The notes: generated from the sequence alone by a model not told the origin. Positions 8,582 to 16,820 are shown, counted from the first letter of the stretch. The stretch is 64,000 nt of DNA from Bradyrhizobium forestalis (GCF_002795245.1 NZ_PGVG01000019.1:78466-142465); one strand, 5' to 3'. A program made the numbers and translations.

Positions 8582-9066
8582 GGCTTCACGAAGCGAGAGC
8601 CAGCTGCCGATGGCGAATGGGCTGATCGGCGAGATTCGTGCCTGACAATGCGAAGCTTGCGCCTGAGCCACCAGGCAGACACGGAAACGATCGCCCAGAC
8701 AGTCAACGCGGCGATGAAAGCGAATGCGACGCTTGCCCCGACGGTGGCATGGAAGACGGCGGCGAATGCCGCGAGGCCGATGCTGCCGAGTACCGCGCCT
8801 GCGGCATCGAGCGCGGCGGCCTTCTGTCCGCGACACCGCCCGCTCAGGCCGGCCTCCTCCTTGGCATGCCGCTCGTGGCTCTCGATCAACGTCGCGCTGG
8901 CGCAGAAGATGGCTGGAAGTGCAAGGAAGAGCCCGCCGACAGAAACGCCGAATTGCGAGCCGATGACTCCGGCGAGCACTGTCGCGAAGCCGCCGAGCAC
9001 GAAGCGAATGGCGTATTCGTACCATCGCGTCTCTTTCAGCACCGATGACGATAGCTTAATCGGCAT
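8578..9066 (-). CDS. DUF3147-like inner membrane protein
   Basis: 162 residues from the ATG at 9066, whose first bases overlap the TGA of the gene upstream (ATGA), so the two are probably translationally coupled. About four hydrophobic segments: YAIRFVLGGFATVLAGVIG, VSVGGLFLALPAIFCASATL, then after a charged loop (HERHAKEEAG) two more, FAAVFHATVGASVAFAFIAA and VWAIVSVSAWWL. The plan resembles the neighbouring DUF3147 protein, with an inserted loop. It is the last gene of the PAP2-DUF3147-DUF3147 unit. Function unknown. Confidence 0.75.
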   Translation of the reverse strand: MPIKLSSSVLKETRWYEYAIRFVLGGFATVLAGVIGSQFGVSVGGLFLALPAIFCASATLIESHERHAKEEAGLSGRCRGQKAAALDAAGAVLGSIGLAAFAAVFHATVGASVAFAFIAALTVWAIVSVSAWWLRRKLRIVRHESRRSAHSPSAAGSRFVKP

Positions 9067-9413
9067 CAGGCGGCACCTCCCAAACCGGCGAGCAGACCGA
9101 AGGCGACCACGAGCCATACGGCAAAGGCCAGGATTGTGGCGGGGAGCGCGCCGAGACGGGACCTCATCAGGAGGTGACAGACGACGAGGCTGTAGCAGGC
9201 GAGCGCGATGGCGCCATAGATCATCGTCCAGCTGTCGGCCGCGGCATATTGCGGGCCGTGCTGGACCACGGCGATGCCAAGGGTGGCCAGCGCGACCGAC
9301 GGCGCCGCGCCGAGCAGCCCGGCAAAGCTCTTCGGCCGCAGCATATCACCGAAGATTGCGAAGACGGATACCATCAGACCGCCGGCGACGAAGCGCACGA
9401 GATATTCCGTCAT
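9066..9413 (-). CDS. DUF3147 family inner membrane protein
   Basis: 115 residues from the ATG at 9413. Four transmembrane segments follow MTEYLVRFVAGG, and the stretch DMLRPKSFAGLLGAAPSVAL matches the conserved core of DUF3147. Both ends overlap neighbours by ATGA (with PAP2 at 9410-9413 and the next gene at 9066), so the three genes form a tight coupled operon. The family has no assigned activity. The two paralogue-like partners may form a heteromeric membrane complex, which is inference. Confidence 0.82.
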   Translation of the reverse strand: MTEYLVRFVAGGLMVSVFAIFGDMLRPKSFAGLLGAAPSVALATLGIAVVQHGPQYAAADSWTMIYGAIALACYSLVVCHLLMRSRLGALPATILAFAVWLVVAFGLLAGLGGAA

Positions 9414-9997
9414 GGCCGTACCCGCGAGGCTTCGGGCCGCTGCTGCTCTGACGTCGCCAGCGTGAACGGCCTGAACAGTCGCTCGACCACGATGCCGAGC
9501 GTGAAGCCTGCCACCACGTCGCTGGTCCAGTGCGCGAGCAGCGCCACGCGCGTCAGCGACAGCGCTACGGCCAGCGAGCGCGCCAAGCGGCGCGAGGCTG
9601 GCGGCAACAGGTCGGCGGCCGAGGCAAGGGCGCCCATATGCACAGCGTGACCTGAAGGAAACGCGTCGCGCGGGCGCCCCGAATAAGGAACGCCGCGCCA
9701 GTGGCCGCTCACCGTCAGCCGGTCGGGCCTCGTCTGATCGAAGAGGGATTTCAAGACATGCGGCAATACGGCCGTCACCAGCGAGACCACCAGGACGTGA
9801 TCGGCAACGGGACGCTGCTGCGGATGCCGGAGCCGGGTGTAGATCCATCCCGCCGCAGCGAGTGCGACCAGCACATGCTCGTCGGCACCCCAGGTCATTG
9901 CCTGGGCGGCGTGCTCGAGGCCTGAGTTGGTGTTTTGTGCGATCTCGTTCGCGATCGTCGTATCGATCCGGGTGGGTTTGACTGTTACGAGCGCCAT
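9410..9997 (-). CDS. PAP2-family phosphatase
   Basis: 195 residues. The three phosphatidic-acid-phosphatase motifs are complete: K-x6-RP at 83-91 (KSLFDQTRP), PSGH at 114-117 and R-x5-H-x3-D at 150-160 (RVALLAHWTSD). It should dephosphorylate a lipid or isoprenoid phosphate at the membrane. Hydrophobic stretches lie near 42-52, 66-80 and 140-175. It is first in an operon with two DUF3147-like membrane proteins. Whether the substrate is undecaprenyl pyrophosphate, phosphatidate or another lipid cannot be told from sequence. Confidence 0.88.
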   Translation of the reverse strand: MALVTVKPTRIDTTIANEIAQNTNSGLEHAAQAMTWGADEHVLVALAAAGWIYTRLRHPQQRPVADHVLVVSLVTAVLPHVLKSLFDQTRPDRLTVSGHWRGVPYSGRPRDAFPSGHAVHMGALASAADLLPPASRRLARSLAVALSLTRVALLAHWTSDVVAGFTLGIVVERLFRPFTLATSEQQRPEASRVRP

Positions 9998-10112
9998 CGG
10001 TCCGCCGGGGCGATGATGGTCCGTTTCATGGTCCGGTCCCTCCGAGTGGTGCGCAGCTTCCTGCCGCGCGTTGCGCCGATCAACACGCCGCCGCGGCCGA
10101 GGTTTCTAACGG

Positions 10113-10340
10113 TCAATCCGTGGGATTCCGGCCGGTCCGCGGATTGATGGGATCAGTCGGCTTGCGTCGAAGCCGCTCGGGCAGAAACGGCTCGGCCGGC
10201 GCAGCGGTTGCCTCGGCCCGTACGTCGGCATGACGCTGCGCCCGCTCATGCGGCGTTCGGTTGTCGTTGAACTGCCACTTCACGTCGACGCCGTCGACGG
10301 GATCGTTGACGCCGTGCTGGATATCGCGGAAGTCGCCCAT
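10113..10340 (-). CDS. Small hydrophilic hypothetical protein (75 aa)
   Basis: The ATG at 10340 follows a GAGGTG ribosome site. The product starts MGDFRDIQHGVNDPVDGVDV and is polar and Pro/Arg-rich, ending PTDPINPRTGRNPTD. No domain is recognised. It lies immediately downstream of the TPP-enzyme remnant on the same strand and may once have shared its transcript. It fits the cluster of small stress-type proteins here. Confidence 0.65.
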   Translation of the reverse strand: MGDFRDIQHGVNDPVDGVDVKWQFNDNRTPHERAQRHADVRAEATAAPAEPFLPERLRRKPTDPINPRTGRNPTD

Positions 10341-10348
10341 GGTTCACC

Positions 10349-10618
10349 TCATTGCTGTCCGGGCAGGATCGATTCGAGCACCTGCTGCGCTGCTCCCTTG
10401 ATCATCCGCTCTCGTTCGGATCGCCCTTCATTAGAGCGAGCGAGAAATTCTTCGCCTGCTGGAGCGTGATATGCGGTGGCAGCGGCGGCACCTCGGGATC
10501 GGTTTTCACCTCCAGCACGACGGGCATCTCACTCGCCAGCGCTTGCTCCCAGGCCGAGCCGAGCAGCTGGGGCTATCGACGAAGGTGCCGCGCAGGCCGA
10601 CCAACTCGGCGAACTCAG
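10349..10618 (-). pseudogene. C-terminal remnant of a TPP-dependent (acetolactate synthase-like) enzyme
   Basis: Read on the minus strand, three frames together give the end of a thiamine-pyrophosphate enzyme: AELVGLRGTFVDSP, then after a frameshift AWEQALASEMPVVLEVKTDP and PPLPPHITLQQAKNFSLAL, then after a second shift near 10405 MIKGAAQQVLESILPGQQ and a stop. This is the typical tail of the rhizobial TPP-requiring, pyruvate-oxidase/acetolactate-synthase-like proteins. Only about 90 of some 590 residues remain and two frameshifts interrupt them, so the gene is dead. Confidence 0.8.
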
Positions 10619-10669
10619 AGAACCGCCCGTTTCGTGCGATGTTCCCGACCCGCTTGGGGAACATGCACC

Positions 10670-10694
10670 GGAACGATCGCGCGCCTATCCGGTT
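10670..10694 (+). promoter_or_regulatory. Candidate EcfG-type promoter
   Basis: GGAAC (10670-10674), 16 bases, then GGTT (10691-10694), one mismatch from the EcfG consensus GGAAC-N16/17-CGTT. It ends 32 bases before the ATG of the PRC-barrel gene and fits a stress-induced two-gene unit. Confidence 0.5.
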
Positions 10695-10726
10695 GGTTTT
10701 ACACGTGGCTGAGTGGAGAGTTTTCG

Positions 10727-11101
10727 ATGTTGAATCAAAACGAACTGGATCGCAGTGAGACGGGCCGTTTGATCGGCAGCGACAAGGTCGAGGGGACATC
10801 GGTCTATGGCGCCGATCGCAACCGGATCGGCTCGATCGAACGCGTGATGATCGACAAGATCAGTGGCCAGGTGTCATACGCCGTGCTCGGCTTTGGTGGA
10901 TTCCTTGGACTCGGCAACGACCACTATCCGTTGCCTTGGCAGTCGCTGAAATACGACACCGAGCTTGGTGGTTACGTCACCGGCATTACCACGAAGGAAC
11001 TGCAAGGCGCGCCGAAATACGGCGCACGAAGCGATTGGAACTGGAGTGACGACGCCGCAGTGCGCGGCATCAATTCCTATTACGGCGTTCCCTTCGCTTG
11101 A
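10727..11101 (+). CDS. PRC-barrel domain protein
   Basis: 124 residues from the ATG at 10727, preceded by GTGGAGAG. The segment from LIGSDKVEGTSVYGADRNRI through GSIERVMIDKISGQVSYAVL and FGGFLGLGNDHYPLPWQSL is the PRC-barrel fold in full, followed by an aromatic tail (SDWNWSDDAAVRGINSYYG). PRC-barrel proteins occur in photosynthetic reaction-centre H subunits and RimM; stand-alone short ones are frequent stress-regulon members in rhizobia. It is cytoplasmic and likely co-transcribed with the small gene 19 bases downstream. Confidence 0.88.
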   Translation: MLNQNELDRSETGRLIGSDKVEGTSVYGADRNRIGSIERVMIDKISGQVSYAVLGFGGFLGLGNDHYPLPWQSLKYDTELGGYVTGITTKELQGAPKYGARSDWNWSDDAAVRGINSYYGVPFA

Positions 11102-11120
11102 GACAGAGAAAGGGAGATCG

Positions 11121-11279
11121 ATGAGCAAGGAACGGCCCAATGACGATCCCCGGCAGCAGAGCGACTGGGGTTCGCACCGACAGACCGACAAGCCCTGGAA
11201 GGGCAATCCCGAGAAGGAACAGAGGTCGGACGAAGTGAAGCCCGATCTCGAGAAGTGGCACGAGACGAAGACGCACTGA
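11121..11279 (+). CDS. Small hydrophilic protein (52 aa)
   Basis: The ATG at 11121 follows an AAAGGGAGA ribosome site, 19 bases after the PRC-barrel gene. The product, starting MSKERPNDDPRQQSDWGSHR and ending EKWHETKTH, is highly charged and probably disordered. The close spacing and good ribosome site indicate a real second gene in the PRC-barrel operon. No domain; role unknown. Confidence 0.72.
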   Translation: MSKERPNDDPRQQSDWGSHRQTDKPWKGNPEKEQRSDEVKPDLEKWHETKTH

Positions 11280-11617
11280 AGATGCGTCCCATTGCAGTCG
11301 ATTGAGATGAGCGCCGCGTCGGCGATGCCGCGCGCCGCCTTTTTGTTTGAGCCGTGCGATCACGAAATGACAGCGCTGCTGTTGCAGGGCGGAACCATGC
11401 TCCGGCCCTGCGGTTGGGCTCCCGGCGTGCAGGCCGGCCCGACCGCTTGCCGCCGGTCTAATCCCGGGAAAGGTATCAGCCGTGGATGCTCAGACACGGG
11501 AGCGTGGGCCATCCGCGGAGCAGCAGCTGCGGACGAAAGAAGCTCCAAGGATCTCTCCAGATCAGGCGCTGGATGCCAAGGCTCAGTCGGAGAAGCCGGC
11601 GACAACGCCGTCGCTGC
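11280..11617. other. Intergenic stretch, no gene supported
   Basis: Contains a GC-rich self-complementary stretch ending in CTTTTTG near 11318-11345, a possible terminator for the PRC-barrel unit. A plus-strand frame from 11482 starts MDAQTRERGPSAEQ but has no recognisable family and runs into the MFS remnant out of frame. Confidence 0.4.
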
Positions 11618-12240
11618 GAGACCGGCGGTATTGCGACCCTGGTGCTGATGCCGGTGGTGGGGCGCCTCGTCGCTGTCGTGCAGCCGAAATATCTCATCAT
11701 GCTCGGCGCCGCCATTGTCACCTTCTCGATGTGGCATCTCACCGGGCTCACCGGCGATATCACCTACGGTTACGCTGCGCTGTCGCGCATTTTCCTCGCA
11801 CTCGGTCTTCCCTTCCTGTTCCTGCCGGTGACGACAGCATCCTATGACGGCGTTCCGCCTGACAGGACCAATCAGGCCTCCGCCCTGATCAACGTTGCCC
11901 GCAACATCGGTGGCTCCTGGGGGTGGCGCTGGCGCAGACCATTCTGGCGCAGCGCCAGCAATTCCACCAAAGCCGCCTGATCGAGCACGCCGCGCCGTCC
12001 GATCTCGGCCACCAGCAGACCATCGACGCGATGACGCGCTACTTCCAGGCGCAGGGCTCGAATGCGAGCGATGCGGCGTCACAGGCAATCGCCTGGGTCG
12101 GCCGCACCTTGCAGCAGCAGGTCGACCTGCTCGCCTATATCGACGTGTTCTGGATGCTCGCGATCGTCGCGATCCTGATGATTCCCACGGCGGCGGTGCT
12201 GCGCCCGATCGATTTGAGAGCGCCAGCAAAGGGGCATTAG
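11618..12240 (+). pseudogene. DHA2-type MFS drug transporter remnant
   Basis: The C-terminal two fifths of an EmrB/DHA2 14-TM transporter survive: GGIATLVLMPVVGRLVAVV, then SRIFLALGLPFLFLPVTTAS, then QASALINVARNIGGSWG. A single base is missing in the G-run at 11919-11923; after it the next frame continues VALAQTILAQRQQFHQSRL, then QQQVDLLAYIDVFWMLAIVA, to a stop at 12240. The N-terminal half is absent, so the gene is degraded and the frameshift is not merely a sequencing slip. The original substrate is unknown. Confidence 0.85.
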
Positions 12241-12363
12241 GTCGGCTAGCTACCCGAGCTGCGAGCTTCGAGATGAGGCCCAAGAAGAGGAGAGGTGACT
12301 GCGCCGCAAAAGTCCGGCTAGACTGATCGCAAGCACCAGGCGAAACTCGAGGAGGAAACCGAC

Positions 12364-13368
12364 GTGAAGACCGCGATCACCGAACTGTTCGGCATCGAGC
12401 ACCCCATCATTCAGGGCGGCATGCATTTCGTCGGCTTTGCCGAGCTGGCCTCTGCCGTCTGCAATGCCGGCGGGCTCGGCATCATCACCGGTCTCACGCA
12501 GAAGACGCCGGGATTGCTCGCGAAGGAGATCGCGCGCTGCCGCGACATGACCGACAAGCCGTTCGGCGGGAACCTCACCTTCCTGCCGACCTTCTCGGCG
12601 CCGCCCTATCCCGAATATATTGCGGCCATCGTCGAAGGCGGCATCAAGGCGGTGGAGACCGCAGGCCGCAGCCCGGAAGCCTACATGCCGGCGCTGAAGG
12701 CCGCCGGCATCAAGGTCATTCACAAATGCACCTCGGTGCGCCACTCGTTGAAGGCGGAGCGCATCGGCTGCGATGCCGTCAGCGTCGACGGTTTTGAATG
12801 CGGCGGACATCCGGACGAGGACGACATTCCCAACATGATCCTGCTGCCGCGCGCGGCGGAGGAACTGAAGATCCCGTTCGTCGCCTCCGGCGGCATGGCC
12901 GATGGACGCAGCTTGGTCGCGGCGCTGTCGCTGGGCGCGGCGGGCATGAACATGGGCACGCGCTTCATCGCCACCAAGGAAGCGCCGGTGCATCAGAACG
13001 TCAAGGACGCGCTGGTCGCGGCCACCGAGCTCGACACCCGCCTGATCATGCGGGCGCTACGCAATACGGAACGCGTCCTGAAGAATGCCAATGTCGACCG
13101 CCTGCTCGAGATCGAGAGCGAGAAGGGCGCCAAGCTCGCGATCGACGATATCCACGACCAGGTCGCGGGCGTCTATCCCAGGATCATGCTGGACGGCCAG
13201 ATGGACGCCGGCGCCTGGAGCTGCGGCATGGTCGCGGGCCTGATCCACGACATCCCGTCCTGCAAGGAGCTCATTGATCGCATCATGGACGAGGCGGAAA
13301 CCATCATCCGTAGCCGCCTGATCGGGTTCCTGGACGGGACGGGGGAAGCGGCGCGAAAGGTCGCCTGA
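12364..13368 (+). CDS. Nitronate monooxygenase (2-nitropropane dioxygenase family)
   Basis: 334 residues from a GTG at 12364 with GAGGAGGAAAC upstream. It begins with the FMN barrel signature ITELFGIEHPIIQGGMHFVG, followed by AVCNAGGLGIITGLTQ. The flavin and active-site region reads AVSVDGFECGGHPDEDD, and the phosphate-binding part reads PFVASGGMADGRSLVAALSL and GAAGMNMGTRFIATKE. The family oxidises alkyl nitronates with FMN and O2; several members instead act as enoyl reductases, so the substrate is not fixed. It stands alone between the MFS remnant and the secreted gene. Confidence 0.9.
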   Translation: MKTAITELFGIEHPIIQGGMHFVGFAELASAVCNAGGLGIITGLTQKTPGLLAKEIARCRDMTDKPFGGNLTFLPTFSAPPYPEYIAAIVEGGIKAVETAGRSPEAYMPALKAAGIKVIHKCTSVRHSLKAERIGCDAVSVDGFECGGHPDEDDIPNMILLPRAAEELKIPFVASGGMADGRSLVAALSLGAAGMNMGTRFIATKEAPVHQNVKDALVAATELDTRLIMRALRNTERVLKNANVDRLLEIESEKGAKLAIDDIHDQVAGVYPRIMLDGQMDAGAWSCGMVAGLIHDIPSCKELIDRIMDEAETIIRSRLIGFLDGTGEAARKVA

Positions 13369-13418
13369 CACCGCAAACTTCTTAACCACAGCCGCATTTG
13401 GTCGCTGGAATTGCGCGC

Positions 13419-13475
13419 GACGCCTCCTAAATAGGGGTAAATTGCCCCTTTCATAAATCGATTTCAGGAGGCGTC
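13419..13475 (+). promoter_or_regulatory. Leader hairpin that masks the Shine-Dalgarno
   Basis: GACGCCTCCT (13419-13428) is perfectly complementary to AGGAGGCGTC (13466-13475), which contains the ribosome site of the gene starting at GTG 13477. Inside the loop, GGGG (13434-13437) and CCCC (13445-13448) can form a second stem. Folded, the leader would hide the Shine-Dalgarno and abut the start codon. This suggests translational control; trigger unknown. Confidence 0.55.
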
Positions 13476-13476
13476 C

Positions 13477-13896
13477 GTGGTCCTGAAAAGCGTTCCCTTC
13501 GCAATTGCCCTTGCCCTCGCGATCGCAGGGGGCGGCATTGCGCGCGCTGACGACTACAAGCCCGACGAATATCTCGGCCTCGATCTGTCCAAGGCCGTGC
13601 TGTCGCCGAAGCGTCTCGGGCCGGAGACGCACTTCGCACCGGTTGCGCTCGAAGCGCGCGGCGGCAACGAGGCGCAGGCGCGCGCTGAGCCCATCGACGT
13701 GCCGAAGAAGGTTGCCGCTGAACGCATCCGTGTGGCCGAGCCGAAGGTTGCGCATACGAAGAGCACGCAGCCGCGCGGCGCAGCCCGCGCGAAGCTCGCG
13801 CATCGCCGCGGCAATCCGCTCGACGCCCAGGCGATGGACGCGCGCATTCAGACCTGGCCCTGCCGCTCCGGCGGCATCTGCAACTGGAAGCGCTAG
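13477..13896 (+). CDS. Small secreted basic protein
   Basis: 139 residues from a GTG directly after TCAGGAGGCGTCC. A clear signal peptide (KSVPFAIALALAIAGGGIARA) is followed by DDYKPDEYLGLDLSKAVLSP, a long Ala/Arg/Lys-rich linker and a short C-terminal segment with two Cys (WPCRSGGICNW) that could form a disulfide. The product is periplasmic or exported. No known domain. Its ribosome site sits in the right arm of a 10-bp perfect stem, so translation is probably regulated. Confidence 0.8.
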   Translation: MVLKSVPFAIALALAIAGGGIARADDYKPDEYLGLDLSKAVLSPKRLGPETHFAPVALEARGGNEAQARAEPIDVPKKVAAERIRVAEPKVAHTKSTQPRGAARAKLAHRRGNPLDAQAMDARIQTWPCRSGGICNWKR

Positions 13897-13973
13897 CTCA
13901 GCGATCTCCTCGCCTCTCCCCGCTTGCGGCATGGCTATCGCATATGACTGTTGGAGGCGCCTGAGCGCGCGCC

Positions 13974-14016
13974 TCGTCCTTCGAGACGACCGCTCCGCGG
14001 TCTCCTCTGGATGAGG
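13974..14016. repeat. Palindromic intergenic repeat, copy 1
   Basis: CGTCCTTCGAGACG, a short GC palindrome (CCGCTCCGCGG), then CTCTGGATGAGG. This is a common Bradyrhizobium intergenic repeat, here inverted relative to the next copy. It may act as a terminator for the secreted gene. Confidence 0.7.
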
Positions 14017-14059
14017 CTAAGAGGCGTCAGTGCCCGTTGAAACTGCTGCCGCGAACTCC

Positions 14060-14106
14060 GTCCTCATCCTGAGGAGCCCGCATAAAGCGGGCGTCTCGAA
14101 GGATGG
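14060..14106. repeat. Palindromic intergenic repeat, copy 2 (inverted)
   Basis: CCTCATCCTGAGGAG, a GC palindrome (CCCGCATAAAGCGGG), then CGTCTCGAAGGATGG: the reverse orientation of the element at 13974. The rest of the 13897-14292 gap holds no supported gene; a further short palindrome (CTGCCGCTTGCGGGGCAAG) lies near 14140-14160. Confidence 0.75.
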
Positions 14107-14292
14107 TCGCAGGGAAAAGTCCTCAAATGCGATAGCCCTGCCGCTTGCGGGGCAAGGGAGTGCACCGCCGCCGCGTCTGAAGCTCGGCGTCACCCCCGCG
14201 TCGCAAAACCGTAGGCGTGGAGTCAAGAAACCGTAAGCTGGAAGTCAAGGAGCGCAGGCACCTTCCGTCGCGATTCGACGAAGGTCTCCTGA

Positions 14293-15858
14293 ATGGCAAC
14301 GCTCCGCGCCGCGCGCGCATGGACCCGGCGGCAGTTCCTGGTCCGCTCCGCCTCCAGCCTCGCCATCGCCTCGCTTGCGAAGCCGCACATCAGTCGTGCC
14401 GCCGATCGCCCGCATATCGCAGGCGGCATCCAGTCCGGCGATGTCTCCGACGACTCCGCCGTGATCTGGGCGCGCGCCGACCGGCCCGCGCGGATGCACG
14501 CGGAATGCTCGACCGTCGAGAGCTTCAAGACGATCATCGCGTCAGCCTCCGGCGATGCATTGCCCGACGCCGATTTCACCTCAAAACTGCTGCTGAACGA
14601 TCTGCCTCGCGGGCAGGACATCTTTTACCGTGTCCGCCTCGACGACATTGCCACCGGTCTTGCCGGCGAGAGCCGCGTCGGCCACTTCCGCACCGCGCCG
14701 GCAGCTGGCCAGTCGATCTCGTTCCTGTGGTCCGGCGACACCGCGGGGCAGGGCTGGGGTATCGACGTCTCCCGCGGCGGCTATCGCAGCTATCGGACCA
14801 TGCTCGACAACCGTCCGGATTTCTTCATCCACTCCGGCGATCACATCTACGCAGACTGTACGATTCCCGCCGTACAAAAGCTGCCGAATGGCGAGATGTG
14901 GCGCAATCTCGTCACCGAGGAGAAATCCGAGGTCGCGCACAGCCTGGCCCAATTCCGCGGCAATTACAGATACAACCACCTCGACGAGCACTTCCGCGCC
15001 TTCCACGCGGAGGTGCCGATGTTCGCGCAATGGGACGATCACGAGGTGACCAACGACTGGTCGCCGATCGGCAGTTATGACGAGGCCGGCTATGAGGACG
15101 ACGGCACGCCGCGCCTGGTCGCGCGCGCCCGCCGCGCCTTCTTCGACTACATGCCGATCCGCGACATCGGCGCGCGAAAAGGACGCATCTATCGCAAGAT
15201 CGGCTACGGCCCGCTGCTGGACGTCTTCATGATTGACATGCGCAGCTACCGCGATGAGAGCTGGAATAAAGGCGATGATCACCGCGGCTGGATCCTGGGC
15301 GCCGATCAACTCGCCTGGCTGAAGCGCGAGCTCGCCGCCTCGCGCGCGACCTGGAAAGTGATCGCGGCCGATTTGCCGATCGGCCTGATCAGCCTGGATG
15401 CCGTTGCGCTTAGCGATGGGCCGCCCGACCGACGCGAGCACGAGATCGCCGATCTGCTTTCCTCCATCAAGCGCGCCGGCATCCGCAACATCGTCTGGTT
15501 CACTGCCGACATGCACTACACCGCCGCGCACTATTACGATCCGAACAAGGCGCAATTTCAGGATTTCGATCCGTTTTGGGAGTTCGTCTCCGGCCCGCTC
15601 CATGCCGGCACTTGGGGGCCTGGCAAACTCGACGACACCTTTGGCCCGGTCGCGATGTACCAGCATGGCTGTAGCCCCGCGCAGGGCGACAATCTGGCGC
15701 CGTGCTTCGGCCTGCAGTTCTTCGGCAGGGTCGACATCGATGGCCGCAGCGGTGTGATGACCGTGACCTTGAAGGATGTCGACAATCGCGACCTCTGGTC
15801 GGTCGATATCGTGCCGCAGCCGCAGGTGCATCCGGCCGTGGTGGCGCAGCATTCCTAG
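14293..15858 (+). CDS. phoD: PhoD-like alkaline phosphatase / phosphodiesterase
   Basis: 521 residues. The N-terminus carries a twin-arginine signal (WTRRQFLVRSASSLAIAS), so the enzyme is exported folded. An N-terminal PhoD beta domain (GGIQSGDVSDDSAVIWARAD) precedes the metallophosphatase core: WSGDTAGQGWG, FIHSGDHIYAD, FAQWDDHEVTNDW, and near the C-terminus VWFTADMHYTAAHYYD. These are the Asp/His/Asn ligands of the PhoD family (Ca2+/Fe3+ centre in Bacillus PhoD). It should release phosphate from mono- or diesters in the periplasm. No Pho box was identified. Symbol by family; it is one of several PhoD-like subgroups. Confidence 0.88.
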   Translation: MATLRAARAWTRRQFLVRSASSLAIASLAKPHISRAADRPHIAGGIQSGDVSDDSAVIWARADRPARMHAECSTVESFKTIIASASGDALPDADFTSKLLLNDLPRGQDIFYRVRLDDIATGLAGESRVGHFRTAPAAGQSISFLWSGDTAGQGWGIDVSRGGYRSYRTMLDNRPDFFIHSGDHIYADCTIPAVQKLPNGEMWRNLVTEEKSEVAHSLAQFRGNYRYNHLDEHFRAFHAEVPMFAQWDDHEVTNDWSPIGSYDEAGYEDDGTPRLVARARRAFFDYMPIRDIGARKGRIYRKIGYGPLLDVFMIDMRSYRDESWNKGDDHRGWILGADQLAWLKRELAASRATWKVIAADLPIGLISLDAVALSDGPPDRREHEIADLLSSIKRAGIRNIVWFTADMHYTAAHYYDPNKAQFQDFDPFWEFVSGPLHAGTWGPGKLDDTFGPVAMYQHGCSPAQGDNLAPCFGLQFFGRVDIDGRSGVMTVTLKDVDNRDLWSVDIVPQPQVHPAVVAQHS

Positions 15859-16001
15859 CCGCTAACCCGATCTTGATTGGCCGGCCTGCGATACGCGCGC
15901 TATACTCGCTGCTTCCGCCATCTCTTTTCCATCACCGAAGAGTCTGCTCACGCGGCTTCGCCGCGCGCATCGGCGGCTGCAATATCTCAGGAGCCTGTTT
16001 C

Positions 16002-16820
16002 ATGGATCATCTGAAAACGCGGGGCATCAGCATGCCCAAGCTCGGCCTCGGTACCTTCCGCATGCAGGGCGAGACCTGCCGTGCAGCGGTCGAAAGCGCG
16101 CTGTCGATCGGCTATCGCCACATCGATACTGCCGAGATGTATGCCAATGAGGAGCCGATCGGCTCGGCCATCGCGTCGTCCCGCGTGCCGCGCGGCGAGC
16201 TGCACGTCACCACAAAAGTCTGGCACGAGAACCTAAGCCCGGACGCGATCCGCCGCGCTTTCGACGCCAGCCTGCAAAAACTCCGGCTCGACCATGTCGA
16301 CCTCTACCTCGTGCACTGGCCCTCGAAGGCTGCGAACTGGGGCGCGGTGTTCGAGACCCTGATGAAGCTGAGGGAGGAGGGGCGCACGCGGGCCATCGGC
16401 GTTGCCAATTTCACCACCGCGCTGCTCAAGGTCGCGGTCGAGGACATCAAGGCGCCGATCGCCTGCAACCAGATCGAATATCACGCCATGCTCGCTCAAT
16501 CGAAGGTGCTGGCCTATCTCCAGGCCAAGTCGATTCCGCTGGTTGCCTATTGTCCACTGGCGCAAGGTCGCTTCGCGACCGATCCGGTGCTGGCCGAAAT
16601 CGGCGTTAAACACAACGCGACCGCCGCGCAGGTCGCGTTGAAATGGCTGCTCGACCAGGACGGCGTCGCTGCGATCCCGAAGGCCTCGCGCCGCGAGAGC
16701 CAACAGGCCAATCTAGACGCGCTGAAGATCACGCTCGACGATGCCGATCGCGGGAAGATCGCTGGGCTGGCGAAGGACAAGCGCTGCGTCAATCCCGGCT
16801 TCGCACCGGCGTGGGATTAA
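16002..16820 (+). CDS. Aldo/keto reductase
   Basis: 272 residues from the ATG at 16002, preceded by CAGGAG. The NAD(P)H-dependent aldo/keto reductase tetrad is complete: Asp42 and Tyr47 in IDTAEMYANE, Lys72 in TTKVWHENL, and His105 in LYLVHWPSKA. The signature QIEYHAMLAQSKVLAYLQAK and the C-terminal AIPKASRRESQQANLDAL agree with the bacterial 2,5-diketo-gluconate-reductase-like branch (AKR5-type). It reduces aldehydes or ketones; the substrate is unknown. Same strand as phoD, but a 143-base gap suggests its own promoter. Confidence 0.92.
   Translation: MDHLKTRGISMPKLGLGTFRMQGETCRAAVESALSIGYRHIDTAEMYANEEPIGSAIASSRVPRGELHVTTKVWHENLSPDAIRRAFDASLQKLRLDHVDLYLVHWPSKAANWGAVFETLMKLREEGRTRAIGVANFTTALLKVAVEDIKAPIACNQIEYHAMLAQSKVLAYLQAKSIPLVAYCPLAQGRFATDPVLAEIGVKHNATAAQVALKWLLDQDGVAAIPKASRRESQQANLDALKITLDDADRGKIAGLAKDKRCVNPGFAPAWD

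Noticed and set aside
11482..11617. Short plus-strand frame (MDAQTRERG...) as the N-terminus of the MFS remnant
   Set aside because: It is polar, has no membrane segment and joins the MFS part out of frame; no similarity to any MFS start.
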